Assembly (NCBI GenBank): GCA_019745415.1
Contig: JAIETF010000020.1
Span: 1-43,029, forward strand
From: Candidatus Obscuribacterales bacterium
GTDB lineage: Bacteria; Cyanobacteriota; Vampirovibrionia; Obscuribacterales; Obscuribacteraceae
Length of the DNA stretch: 43,029 bases
Reading direction: 5' to 3'
Below the pieces are notes generated by a model. It saw nothing but the letters and a program-made list of their open reading frames with translations. It did no database searches and was not told the origin of the DNA. This document shows positions 17,527 to 24,130 of this stretch, piece after piece. Position 1 is the first letter of the stretch; each line of letters begins with the position of its first letter. Made by a program: the position numbers and the translations under genes.

Positions 17527-18360
17527 TCAGAGCCCCTTAATTTTATCAACTAGAGGTTGTGCCGGTCTAAAGTTAATTCTTTCGCTGAGCCATTGCGGCA
17601 GAATTCTCCTGTAATCGGTTAGTTTGAGCAATTCTCTATAGTTGAACTGCAAAAGAAAGCACTCTAAAACCTTTCTTGTGCATTTCTTTCGTCCGGCTTT
17701 CCATATCGCCAGCAGCCCTCGCCCGAGTGCTGAACTCCCGAGTGCAAATTTTCTTCTTGCTATGCCGCTAAGTTTTACTTTTTGCTTTGTTCTCTCAATA
17801 ACTAAGGCACTTGTTCGTCCATCTGTGTAGATTGTTTGCTCTAGTTCTTTTCTATGCGTGCGAAGATGATCTGCGTTTTCGCAGTAATGGGGTCTTGGAG
17901 GTGTCTGGAGAAGGCTGGCGCCCGCGAAACCAGCTCTTTTAATCTGTACAATCGCTTCATCAGTCAAAGGTGGAAGAACCCGATTCCAGGGTAGTTTTCT
18001 GAATACACCCCTTGTTAGTCTTTCAATATAGCCTGACTTTACAGACCTTGATGTGAATGAGTCAACAGCTGTTCTTGAGGCAAACGGCAAGAGATCTCTG
18101 CTTGTGAAGATCGCATCATCTGGCATCCGTTGAACATAGGTTCGCATTAATCCAGCAACTTCTGAGTAATTGAGAGCCTCACCAAAGTCTAAGCAGACTT
18201 CATCATCGTCTTCTAGATCTTCAAAATCTTGTTGTTGTGGTTCTTCTTCTTCGATATTCTCGCAGCAGGCTAGTATGTGAATATTGTTTGACCTGTCAAT
18301 TTTGTAGTCCGGAAAACTGCTTTTCGGTGTGATCTTTTTGGGGACACTTAATCTTTCCAT
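17527..18360 (-). CDS. DUF6088 / AbiEi-like winged-helix protein
   Basis: The start is set at the ATG at 18360 because GAGG lies seven bases upstream; a longer frame to 18480 would run through a dyad and a run of ten A's. The protein is 277 residues with an acidic segment near 35-55. The core 'DAIFTSRDLLPFASRTAVDSFTSRSVKSGYIERLTRGVFRKL' is the winged-helix pattern of DUF6088, related to AbiEi-type antitoxins of type IV toxin-antitoxin systems. The following 'TDGRTSALVIERTKQKVKLSGIARRKF ... ALGRGLLAIWKAGRKK' agrees with the DUF6088 C-terminal region. These proteins are DNA-binding-like and are often found with or without a nucleotidyltransferase-type toxin. No such partner is adjacent. Two matched dyads upstream suggest autoregulation. 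Confidence 0.65.
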   Translation of the reverse strand: MERLSVPKKITPKSSFPDYKIDRSNNIHILACCENIEEEEPQQQDFEDLEDDDEVCLDFGEALNYSEVAGLMRTYVQRMPDDAIFTSRDLLPFASRTAVDSFTSRSVKSGYIERLTRGVFRKLPWNRVLPPLTDEAIVQIKRAGFAGASLLQTPPRPHYCENADHLRTHRKELEQTIYTDGRTSALVIERTKQKVKLSGIARRKFALGSSALGRGLLAIWKAGRKKCTRKVLECFLLQFNYRELLKLTDYRRILPQWLSERINFRPAQPLVDKIKGL

Positions 18361-18375
18361 TTTGAGACCTCGTCG

Positions 18376-18385
18376 TTTTTTTTTT
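18376..18385. other. Homopolymer run of ten T/A before the DUF6088 ribosome site
   Basis: Ten consecutive T on the plus strand (A in the transcript) lie between the proximal dyad and the GAGG of the DUF6088 gene. Such runs are slippage-prone and can also enhance ribosome binding. Confidence 0.8.
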
Positions 18386-18397
18386 GAGATTTCAATT

Positions 18398-18427
18398 GCG
18401 CAAGAAAAACAGAGATTTTTCTTGCGC
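18398..18427. promoter_or_regulatory. Dyad 1, GCAAGAAA-N10-TTTCTTGC, operator-like
   Basis: GCGCAAGAAAAA (18398-18409) is followed by CAGAGA and its exact reverse complement (18416-18427). Within it lies the core GCAAGAAA-N10-TTTCTTGC at 18400-18425. It is 38 bases upstream of the DUF6088 ATG. No T-tract follows in the gene's direction, so it is not a usual terminator. Confidence 0.7.
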
Positions 18428-18514
18428 TCTACTAATCTTAAAAACGAAAATTCAATGCAAAGAGTTCGATGATTCGTCAAAAATTTATGTTAATTCCTCT
18501 GTAGTCCTGACGAT

Positions 18515-18540
18515 GCAAGAAATTTCGCTGTTTTTCTTGC
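18515..18540. promoter_or_regulatory. Dyad 2, GCAAGAAA-N10-TTTCTTGC, operator-like
   Basis: A second copy of the same 8-bp arms with the same 10-base spacer as dyad 1, centred 115 bp further upstream. The spacer sequence differs, so the arms and the spacing are what is shared. A TTGACG box lies between the dyads on the minus strand. Confidence 0.7.
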
Positions 18541-18550
18541 GACGCCTTTC

Positions 18551-18590
18551 CCTAAAAGAGAGAAAGCCACAATTCTGTGACTTTCTCTCT
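18551..18590 (-). terminator. Probable terminator of the Hsp20 gene
   Basis: AGAGAGAAAGCCACA (18557-18571) pairs with TGTGACTTTCTCTCT (18576-18590) with one mismatch and a 4-base loop. In the minus direction it is followed by TTTTAGGG. It lies 70 bases after the Hsp20 stop. Confidence 0.6.
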
Positions 18591-18660
18591 CTCCCTCTGC
18601 AGACCCCGTAAATTCTTGAACTTACTGTTCGCGCAGCAGATTTCCAATCAAGTAGTTTGT

Positions 18661-19173
18661 TTACTTGACCATAACTTCCTTAGCTGAGCGAATCTCTGTC
18701 TTGTGTGTGCGATTCTTATAGGTCATGCTCGCATCGATAGTTCCAGCTGATACGGGGATTCTCAAAGCTGTCTCTGCTTTTGGAACGCTTACGAAGAGCA
18801 AGCCGCGGTCCAAGCGAGCTTCAATCTGGTCAGGCAGAATATCGGTGTGGAATTCGAACTCGCGAATCATATAAGTTGTTGGTAGTTCTTTCATGAGGTA
18901 GGTCGCGCGCTCTTGGAACATGGTCGGAGTCCGTTTCGCAAGTACTGTGAGATAGTTGTATTCTACTTTCACTTCTATGTCGTCCAGCACAACGCCCGGC
19001 AGAGCAAGTTCGAGAATGAACTGATCGTCTAGCTCCAAGACGTCGGCGCATGGCACTTCCCAGTCCCGTTGATGGGCATTGAGGTACTGGTGTTCGATGC
19101 CGGCTTCTTGATGCAACGGAAGGTTGCTTCTCCAGCCATAGTTATGAGCCTTGAGTGTGCGGTTGTAAAACAT
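18661..19173 (-). CDS. Small heat-shock protein, Hsp20/alpha-crystallin family
   Basis: An ATP-independent holdase that binds unfolding proteins in the cytoplasm as large oligomers. I use the ATG at 19173, which has GGAG about nine bases upstream; the frame could extend to 19236. From 19173 the protein is 170 residues. The alpha-crystallin domain begins at WEVPCADVLELDDQFILELALPGV (about 38-61) and includes 'IEVKVEYNYLTVLAKR'. The usual 'A-x-x-x-n-G-v-L' end appears as ARLDRGLLFVSVPKAE. A C-terminal IPV motif (LRIPVSAG) would dock the neighbouring dimer, and a 30-residue tail follows. No CIRCE-type heat-shock operator was seen upstream. A hairpin terminator follows the gene. Confidence 0.93.
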   Translation of the reverse strand: MFYNRTLKAHNYGWRSNLPLHQEAGIEHQYLNAHQRDWEVPCADVLELDDQFILELALPGVVLDDIEVKVEYNYLTVLAKRTPTMFQERATYLMKELPTTYMIREFEFHTDILPDQIEARLDRGLLFVSVPKAETALRIPVSAGTIDASMTYKNRTHKTEIRSAKEVMVK

Positions 19174-19581
19174 TGAAAAATCTCCAATTGGAATGTTCGA
19201 GGTTGGTTTGACGGAAGGTTTTAATCTGATTCTCAACTTCTAGGCAATAGAAAGTGCACTGCTGGTGATGGCAGTGACTATTAGCTAGTGCAGCTGAGGG
19301 AGATCATCTGCATCAGCTATTGAACTAGTTGTGTGAAAAGAATGGTTGCGTTCCGTGCTGATAATCGTAGCCCACTTTCCCGAGAAGATCGCAATATTTT
19401 AGGTGGCGACTGTCGCTATCTTGTGAACTTCAGAATTATTGCTGCTTAGCCGTCTTCGGGTTTAATGAAAAAGTCTACCTTCCAACATCCGCATGCCAGA
19501 AGGTAATTAAATAATGGGTGATCCCAATTTCGACAGATTGAAGCTATATGAACAGCTTTTCGGTGGCTGCTAATTTTGCAC
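19174..19581. other. Intergenic gap between Hsp20 and the Ala/Ser-repeat gene
   Basis: Both neighbours are on the minus strand. This 408-base gap should hold the terminator of the gene at 19582 (a candidate is listed at 19468-19505) and the promoter of hsp20. No convincing -35/-10 pair, CIRCE element, tRNA or conserved frame is visible. A 19-codon plus-strand frame (19514-19573) is noted among the rejected items. Confidence 0.6.
19468..19505 (-). terminator. Possible terminator of the Ala/Ser-repeat gene
   Basis: On the minus strand, TACCTTC (19505-19499) pairs with GAAGGTA (19482-19476). An inner CAT/ATG pair closes a GCGG loop, and GACTTTTTC follows. It lies about 80 bases after the stop of the gene at 19582-20661. 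Confidence 0.45.
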
Positions 19582-20661
19582 TTAATGTATTAATTTTCGC
19601 TGTACAGTTTTTGTCGGAGGAGCAAGTCGTTGTTTTATTCGGTCAAGAAGGCTTTTTAGTTCTTTCGTTTTTAAATCCAGTCTGTCAACATCTCCAGCGA
19701 ATTCGCTAGCTTCAGCCTCAGCTGCTTCCATTTCTCTTCTTGATACAACTCCTTCTTTGTAGAGTTCCTTGAAATTCTCTGCTCGCTCTTGCCGCTCATT
19801 ATGCTTTCTCTTTTTTGCTTCCAGCTCCGCAGAGGCATCCTTAAATTGCACTGAAATTTCCTTTTCTCTATCTTTCAAAGCTTCCCGGCTTAGAGAATCT
19901 ATTGGCATTGAGAGTCCATAAAGGCCGATCATAGAAGGATCCACCATAAAGGATGGAGTGGTAGGAGGGGGAGGCGGGACCAGACTTGAATTTATAGGAA
20001 GACTCTTTATAACTCGAAAGTTCTTAGGTCCCTTTGAGAACTGCCCTGATTTCGCAGCCTGTTCAGGTTTCGCGGCTTGTCCAGCCTTTAAGGCTTGTTC
20101 AGTTTTCGCGGCTTGTCCAGCCCTTAAGGCTTGGTCCGATTTTATTGCTAGTTCAGGCTTGGCCTGTGCCTGCTTCGCTGGTTGCCCTGACTTAGCCGCT
20201 GCATCAACCTTTTTATTCTTAACCTCTTCACTGGCATGCTTCGACTGAAGGGTTGTACTCGAAATTCGATTTTTTTGCTCTTGCGCCATCACCTGCGAAG
20301 CCGAAGCCGGTATCTTTGAAGTCGAAGCCGCAGCCGAAGCCGAAGCCGGTATCTTTGAAGCCGAAGCCGCAGCCGAAGCCGAAGCCGGTATCTTTGAAGC
20401 CGAAGCCGAAGCCGCAGCCGAAGCCGAAGCCGCAGCCGGTGCCTTCAATACAGTTTCTGGCTTCGCTGTGGGAGTAGTCTTGTCAGCATGAGCAGCCTGC
20501 GTCAAAGTCATAGCTAAGATGCTGCTTAAGGATGCAACCAGCCAAAGCGCCTCCATGGCTTTGCTTGCCCCCTGGTCTGGTCGATTGGCACATTCTGGCT
20601 CTCTTAATGACAGGGGACCACGCTTTGGAAAAGGCTGAGTCTTATTTTCTCTCTTTTTCAT
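19582..20661 (-). CDS. Low-complexity exported protein with C-terminal coiled-coil hairpin
   Basis: No family is recognised with confidence. The 359-residue protein has a 35-residue hydrophilic leader, then a hydrophobic segment from Met36 (MEALWLVASLSSILAMTLTQAAHA) that looks like a signal peptide. If translation starts at Met36 (20556), a normal signal results. Next come Ala/Ser repeats (ASASKIP units, about 73-122), a second repeat of AGQAAK-type units (about 155-205), a Pro run (VPPPPPTTP) and a charged coiled coil at about 265-350. In the coiled coil, LYKEGVVSRREMEAAEAEA resembles the helical-hairpin phrase of HlyD/TolC-type proteins. It could be a periplasmic adaptor-like or structural protein. 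The gene is divergent from ymdB. Confidence 0.6.
   Translation of the reverse strand: MKKRENKTQPFPKRGPLSLREPECANRPDQGASKAMEALWLVASLSSILAMTLTQAAHADKTTPTAKPETVLKAPAAASASAAASASASKIPASASAAASASKIPASASAAASTSKIPASASQVMAQEQKNRISSTTLQSKHASEEVKNKKVDAAAKSGQPAKQAQAKPELAIKSDQALRAGQAAKTEQALKAGQAAKPEQAAKSGQFSKGPKNFRVIKSLPINSSLVPPPPPTTPSFMVDPSMIGLYGLSMPIDSLSREALKDREKEISVQFKDASAELEAKKRKHNERQERAENFKELYKEGVVSRREMEAAEAEASEFAGDVDRLDLKTKELKSLLDRIKQRLAPPTKTVQRKLIH
20290..20440. repeat. GAAGCC-type DNA repeats coding Ala/Ser/KIP units
   Basis: Short direct repeats of GAAGCC(G/C) with interspersed GGTATCTTT encode ASASAAASASKIP units on the minus strand. Several units are identical at DNA level, which suggests recent slippage or recombination. 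Confidence 0.8.
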
Positions 20662-20769
20662 ATGTTGACTTCTCGGGATACCGGAGCTTTAGACTTTGCT
20701 AGGTAAACTAAGTCTTTTCTATTGAATCTTAGCTTCCTACTCGGTGAGCTTATGCAGTAAGCTTTTAAT

Positions 20770-21600
20770 ATGTCTGAATTACAGTCTAGCTCATCTGTCT
20801 CAATTCTTTTTCTTGGGGATGTGATAGGCAAGCCGGGGCGGCTTGTCGTCCGCAAGCTTTTGGATAGGTTCAAAGAAGAAGCGGCAAGCGGCGAGCGCCT
20901 TTTGCCGGATCTGATTGTGGCTAATGTGGAAAATTCTAGTCATGGCTTCGGCGTCTCGCGCGACAACGTGACTGAATTCAAGGAAATGGGCGTGGACGTG
21001 CTTTCCGGCGGAAATCATACTTTCGATCGTAAAGATGTCTTCGATTTTATCGATACTGAAACAACTCTATTGCGTCCGGCTAATTATCCAGAAGGTACAC
21101 CTGGTCGAGGGTTTACAGTAGTTGAGAAGAACGGGCTGAAGTTTGCTGTTATTAATTTAATGGGCCGCATCTTTATGGAACCTCTGCAGTCTCCATTTGC
21201 AGTTGTTGATTCGATTCTTGAGCAGCTCAAAGAAGAGGCACCGGATGTGATACTTGTCGATGTGCATGCCGAGGCGACTGCTGAGAAAATGGCTCTTGGT
21301 TGGTATCTCGATGGACGGGTTTCGGCAGTGGTCGGAAGTCATACCCATGTTCAGACTGCCGATGAAAGATTGCTTCATAAGGGCACTGCCTACATTTCCG
21401 ATGCCGGTGCCTGTGGTCCTCGAGACGGTGTGATTGGCATGGCACTAGATGGAGTTTTTCGTCGCATGGTAAAGCAGCTGCCTTCTCGTTTCGAGATTGC
21501 TGAAGGCCCTGCCACTGCCTGTGGTGTGCTAATTGAAACAGAAAGAAAGACAGGGCGCGCGCTTTCTATCCAGAGAATCAGATTCGAAGGTGATTCTTGA
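20770..21600 (+). CDS. ymdB: YmdB/TIGR00282-family metallophosphoesterase
   Basis: A 276-residue calcineurin-like phosphoesterase. Metal-binding blocks are visible: FLGDVIGKPGR (Asp17), VANVENSSHGFG, GGNHTFDRKD, VDVHAEATAEKMALGWYLDGRVSAVVGSHTHVQTADE, and the C-terminal MALDGVFRRMVKQLP. In Bacillus subtilis YmdB is a 2',3'-cyclic nucleotide phosphodiesterase that affects biofilm and motility choice; that function is carried over by family only. It should be cytoplasmic. A small hairpin AGCTTA-TGCAG-TAAGCT lies 7-23 bases before the ATG, and there is no strong Shine-Dalgarno site. The stop overlaps the TTG start of the PHP gene (TTGA), so the two are translationally coupled. Confidence 0.9.
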   Translation: MSELQSSSSVSILFLGDVIGKPGRLVVRKLLDRFKEEAASGERLLPDLIVANVENSSHGFGVSRDNVTEFKEMGVDVLSGGNHTFDRKDVFDFIDTETTLLRPANYPEGTPGRGFTVVEKNGLKFAVINLMGRIFMEPLQSPFAVVDSILEQLKEEAPDVILVDVHAEATAEKMALGWYLDGRVSAVVGSHTHVQTADERLLHKGTAYISDAGACGPRDGVIGMALDGVFRRMVKQLPSRFEIAEGPATACGVLIETERKTGRALSIQRIRFEGDS

Positions 21601-22820
21601 ACACTCTTGCCGATGAAGCTGCGGTGCCAAGCCAGAGTTCTTGTGCTGGGGCAGATCTGCATTTGCATAGCCATTTTTCAGATGGAACTTGGTCGCCGAC
21701 TGCCTTGGTTGAGCACGCAGTGTCAAAAGGGATGCGCTACATTGCTCTTTCGGATCATGATACTGTAGACGGTTTGGCTGAGGCACAGGCCTGTCTTGCC
21801 GAATTGGCGCGGCAACAGTCGAAGACCCTAAATAAGTCTCCTGATTTTGGCTCTGCTCAAGGCTCAACGCCTTCGTTAAAGCCTTTGTCAGAGCCTTTGT
21901 CAGTATTTTTGTCAGCACCTGGCGCAGCCCTAACGCCAGAACTATACTCTGGGCCGTCATCAATAAAGTCCTCAGAACTGCCATCAGAACTGCCATCAGA
22001 ACTGTCATCAGAACTGGGCTCAGTAACAGCGCCAAGTGCCGCTACCCTCACGAACTCTGGACTCGCTCGCTTGCTGCCTAAGCTCATAAATGCCGTCGAA
22101 ATCAACACAGTCTATATAGATAGGCAAGGGCAGCGTCAAGATGTCCATATTCTTGGCTACTTTCCAGATTTGCATAGTTCGGCGCTCCATGAGCTATTAG
22201 AGCGGCAGAAAGCGGCTCGATTTCGGCAATTGGAAGAAACTATCGCCTTGATTAACGCTAGTTTGAGCGTCTCTGCTTGCGGGCTTGAGCGGCCTGGACC
22301 GGTGAGGTTGGAAGATGTTTTGGCTGTGTCCGGTCCGGCTGCTCCAGGCAAAGCGCATCTGACCGAGGCTCTAGTCCGTCTGGGACTGGCTAAAGACCTT
22401 ATGGATGCCTATGAGCGCTTTACTTCCTCTAAATCTCCCTGCTATGCCCAGCGCCGCAGCGTCAATCCGTTCGAGGCTTTGGAAGCATTGCGGAAAGCCG
22501 GCGCCCTCACCTCTATTGCCCACCCAGGTCAAGCCGCTTTTATGCAAGACCTCTTGCCCAAACTTGTTGCTGCCGGTTTGGATGGTATAGAGGCCTACCA
22601 CCGAGTTCATGACGAGCAGATGGTGCGTTACTATGAAAATTACGCTGACGCGAAGGGTCTGTTTGTCACAGGCGGTTCAGACTGTCATGGACCCTACCTC
22701 GATAAAGAGAGCGGCACCTTCTATCCATCTACTATGGGAGCGATAAAGCTTCCCGAGAATAGACTGAAGACATTTTTGGAAAAGAGCCCGATTGGTTATT
22801 GTGAGACTTTATCTATTTGA
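21597..22820 (+). CDS. PHP-domain phosphoesterase with disordered insert
   Basis: A 407-residue PHP metal-dependent phosphoesterase of the type that includes YciV-like 3',5'-nucleotide and RNA-end phosphatases. The motifs are DLHLHSHFSDG (20-30), LSDHDTVDG (51-59), TSIAHPGQA and GGSDCHGP. An insert of about 75-80 residues (roughly 74-150) rich in Ser, Leu, Pro and Glu splits the usual order. It contains SELPSELPSELSSEL coded by 12-base direct repeats. The core resumes at AVEINTVYIDRQG. The start TTG overlaps the ymdB stop, with GAAGG seven bases upstream. The stop overlaps the convergent thioredoxin-fold gene by 25 bases. Substrate is not determined. Confidence 0.85.
   Translation: MNTLADEAAVPSQSSCAGADLHLHSHFSDGTWSPTALVEHAVSKGMRYIALSDHDTVDGLAEAQACLAELARQQSKTLNKSPDFGSAQGSTPSLKPLSEPLSVFLSAPGAALTPELYSGPSSIKSSELPSELPSELSSELGSVTAPSAATLTNSGLARLLPKLINAVEINTVYIDRQGQRQDVHILGYFPDLHSSALHELLERQKAARFRQLEETIALINASLSVSACGLERPGPVRLEDVLAVSGPAAPGKAHLTEALVRLGLAKDLMDAYERFTSSKSPCYAQRRSVNPFEALEALRKAGALTSIAHPGQAAFMQDLLPKLVAAGLDGIEAYHRVHDEQMVRYYENYADAKGLFVTGGSDCHGPYLDKESGTFYPSTMGAIKLPENRLKTFLEKSPIGYCETLSI
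21970..22016 (+). repeat. 12-bp tandem repeats in the PHP gene insert
   Basis: Copies of TCAGAACTGCCA or close variants repeat four times and encode SELP/SELS units in the low-complexity insert. Confidence 0.85.
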
Positions 22821-23269
22821 TTTGACAGGGTACCGGTCTCAACTTCTCCGATTTGGCTCCATGCGACCTTGCCCGATTTATCGAGAATGACCTGGAAAGG
22901 TATATAACCTTTGTAGTGGTTTTTGATGAGGGCCTTAGCTGCCGAGCCGGACGGATGATCAACGTCTATCAAGATAAATTTGACTGGCTTACCGGCTTGC
23001 GAAGTTTGTTTGTAAAGGTCGACTACTCGCTTGGCCTGCCGATTGACATTGAGGTCGCCGGAAGCACCGAAGAAAATCAAGGCAGGCTTGCCCGGCTCCA
23101 CGTCGACATCTTCCATTTTGCTGGCTTCAATCGGGAAGCCACTATCGGTATCCTGGCTAAACGAAATTCCTTTCTTCAGCTTGAGTTCTTCTGCCGCATT
23201 AGAAAGAGTAGGCAGACCGAGCGCGATGGTCAAGGCTGATAAGAATGCCAGATTGCGTTTAGTTCTCAT
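22796..23269 (-). CDS. Exported thioredoxin-fold protein lacking the CxxC pair
   Basis: A 157-residue protein with a signal peptide (MRTKRNLAFLSALTIALGLPTLSNA, likely cleaved near 25). The fold is seen in 'PALIFFGASGDLNVNRQAKRVVDLYKQT', where thioredoxins carry WCxxC, then 'FILIDVDHP' and the cis-Pro strand GYIPFQVILDKSGKVA. The redox site is FGASGDLN, and the protein has no Cys at all, so it cannot act as a normal disulfide oxidoreductase. It may bind or chaperone instead. AGGAGG is present but 16 bases from the ATG. Its 3' end overlaps the PHP gene by 25 bases on the opposite strand. Confidence 0.78.
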   Translation of the reverse strand: MRTKRNLAFLSALTIALGLPTLSNAAEELKLKKGISFSQDTDSGFPIEASKMEDVDVEPGKPALIFFGASGDLNVNRQAKRVVDLYKQTSQAGKPVKFILIDVDHPSGSAAKALIKNHYKGYIPFQVILDKSGKVAWSQIGEVETGTLSNQIDKVSQ

Positions 23270-23351
23270 GGCTAGCTAATTTCATCCTCCTGTCACTGCA
23301 CATGCAGTAATTGACTGCTTGCCGCATGATTTGTTCCCCATTATGAGCACT

Positions 23352-23741
23352 TCAGTTAAAGTCGCTCGCCTTGAGATTATGCACGAATTTCGACCAGCGG
23401 TGTTGTTCATAGCTATGGCTATACTCGATCAGGCTAGAAAGAAGTCTCTTACCCGATTCGGAGGCGCCGGTGAAAACCAAGGTAAATCGGTCCTTTTCTT
23501 TGGCGGTTGTAATGCCATAGGTTTTGTGGAAGGTTTCTATAGCTTCGCTGGGCAAGAATACCAAGTCTCTATTGGTCAATTGCTCAGGTTTTCTGCCAAT
23601 CGCAATTTCCAACTGAATAACTTGATCGACCGGTTTGGCCGGTTCGGCGTTCAGTCTATCCCAGAGCCATGCCGACAAAGCCTGACCAGCAGGGAGGCTA
23701 GGGTTGTTATGAAGATACTGGGCAAAAGCTTCTAGAATCAA
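23352..23741 (-). CDS. Small protein of unknown family
   Basis: A 129-residue soluble protein with no signal peptide and no recognised domain. It starts with TTG; AGGAGG stands seven bases upstream, which makes this start convincing despite the rare codon. The sequence has a helical N-terminus (MILEAFAQYLHNN), a middle 'PVDQVIQLEIAIGRKPEQLTNRDLVFLPSEAIETFHKTYGI', a beta-like RFTLVFTGASESGKRLLSSLIEY and no Cys. GASESGKRL is not a proper P-loop (no GxxxxGK[ST]). It is upstream of the thioredoxin-fold gene by 82 bases on the same strand and might share its transcript. No function is assigned. Confidence 0.65.
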   Translation of the reverse strand: MILEAFAQYLHNNPSLPAGQALSAWLWDRLNAEPAKPVDQVIQLEIAIGRKPEQLTNRDLVFLPSEAIETFHKTYGITTAKEKDRFTLVFTGASESGKRLLSSLIEYSHSYEQHRWSKFVHNLKASDFN

Positions 23742-23941
23742 GTGGTGTCCTCCTGAAGCGAATATATCATAGTAGTCAGGAGGGGGGCGCTTTGCTAGTT
23801 GGGGTTGTGTGAAGAATTAAAAATGAGAGCGAGGCTGAAGTTTCATCGTTAGACGAGACTATTTTTTTGTCAAATTCGCTTTGATTAGGCTGTCTCTGGC
23901 TTACTATTTCTCGATTGTCCCGACCTTTAAGATGGATGTCA

Positions 23942-23957
23942 TTTGGCGCCCGCCAAA
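23942..23957. promoter_or_regulatory. Operator-like dyad TTTGGCG-CC-CGCCAAA
   Basis: Perfect 7-bp inverted arms with a 2-base centre, located 52 bases upstream of the TATAAT at 24009, within the divergent gap. Typical geometry for a dimeric repressor or activator site; the regulator is unknown. Confidence 0.45.
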
Positions 23958-24008
23958 ATACTTCAGTAATTTTAAGTTCAGATTTCTATATATAGGTTCA
24001 AGAGGCTA

Positions 24009-24014
24009 TATAAT
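24009..24014 (+). promoter_or_regulatory. Candidate -10 box for the radical SAM-rng operon
   Basis: A perfect TATAAT about 115 bases before the TTG start. No matching -35 is found 16-18 bases upstream, so an activator or alternative sigma would be needed if it is used. Confidence 0.3.
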
Positions 24015-24130
24015 TGGAGCACTTGAGGACGCATTTTGCTCAAGACCCCTTTACTTTATTAAAGTAGTTTGAGTCGCACCAGCGCGAGCTTTGCAGTGCT
24101 GGATTAGAGTCCTCAGTCGTTGAAAAGATT

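Larger units (their letters stand above)
23742..24130. other. Divergent intergenic region with dyads
   Basis: A 389-base gap between the divergent small unknown and the radical SAM gene. It holds a 7-bp dyad (23942-23957), a self-complementary CTATATATAG (23986-23995), a TATAAT (24009-24014) reading towards the radical SAM gene, and TACTTTA-T-TAAAGTA (24052-24066). No tRNA, small RNA gene or conserved frame was recognised. Confidence 0.55.

Noticed and set aside
18398..18540. CRISPR-like or IS-end interpretation of the repeated dyads
   Set aside because: Only two copies, no regular spacer array, no transposase and no target duplication; the operator-like reading fits better.
19514..19573. 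19-codon frame MGDPNFDRLKLYEQLFGGC with GAAGG upstream
   Set aside because: Plausible ribosome site, but no promoter or relatives can be shown, and it starts just beside a likely minus-strand terminator. Too short to claim.
20253..20477. Plus-strand frame rich in PKPKP repeats
   Set aside because: It is the complement of the Ala/Ser-repeat coding DNA on the minus strand.
21529..22035. Minus-strand frame with LMAVL/KALTKAL repeats
   Set aside because: Antisense to the PHP gene's low-complexity insert; the pattern follows from the 12-bp repeats.
23881..24072. 63-codon frame in the divergent gap
   Set aside because: No ribosome site, odd composition, and it runs through several dyads; more likely regulatory DNA.
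24015..24110. Possible tRNA-like fold
   Set aside because: No proper T-arm (GGTTCGA-type) with matching stems and no acceptor stem could be built.
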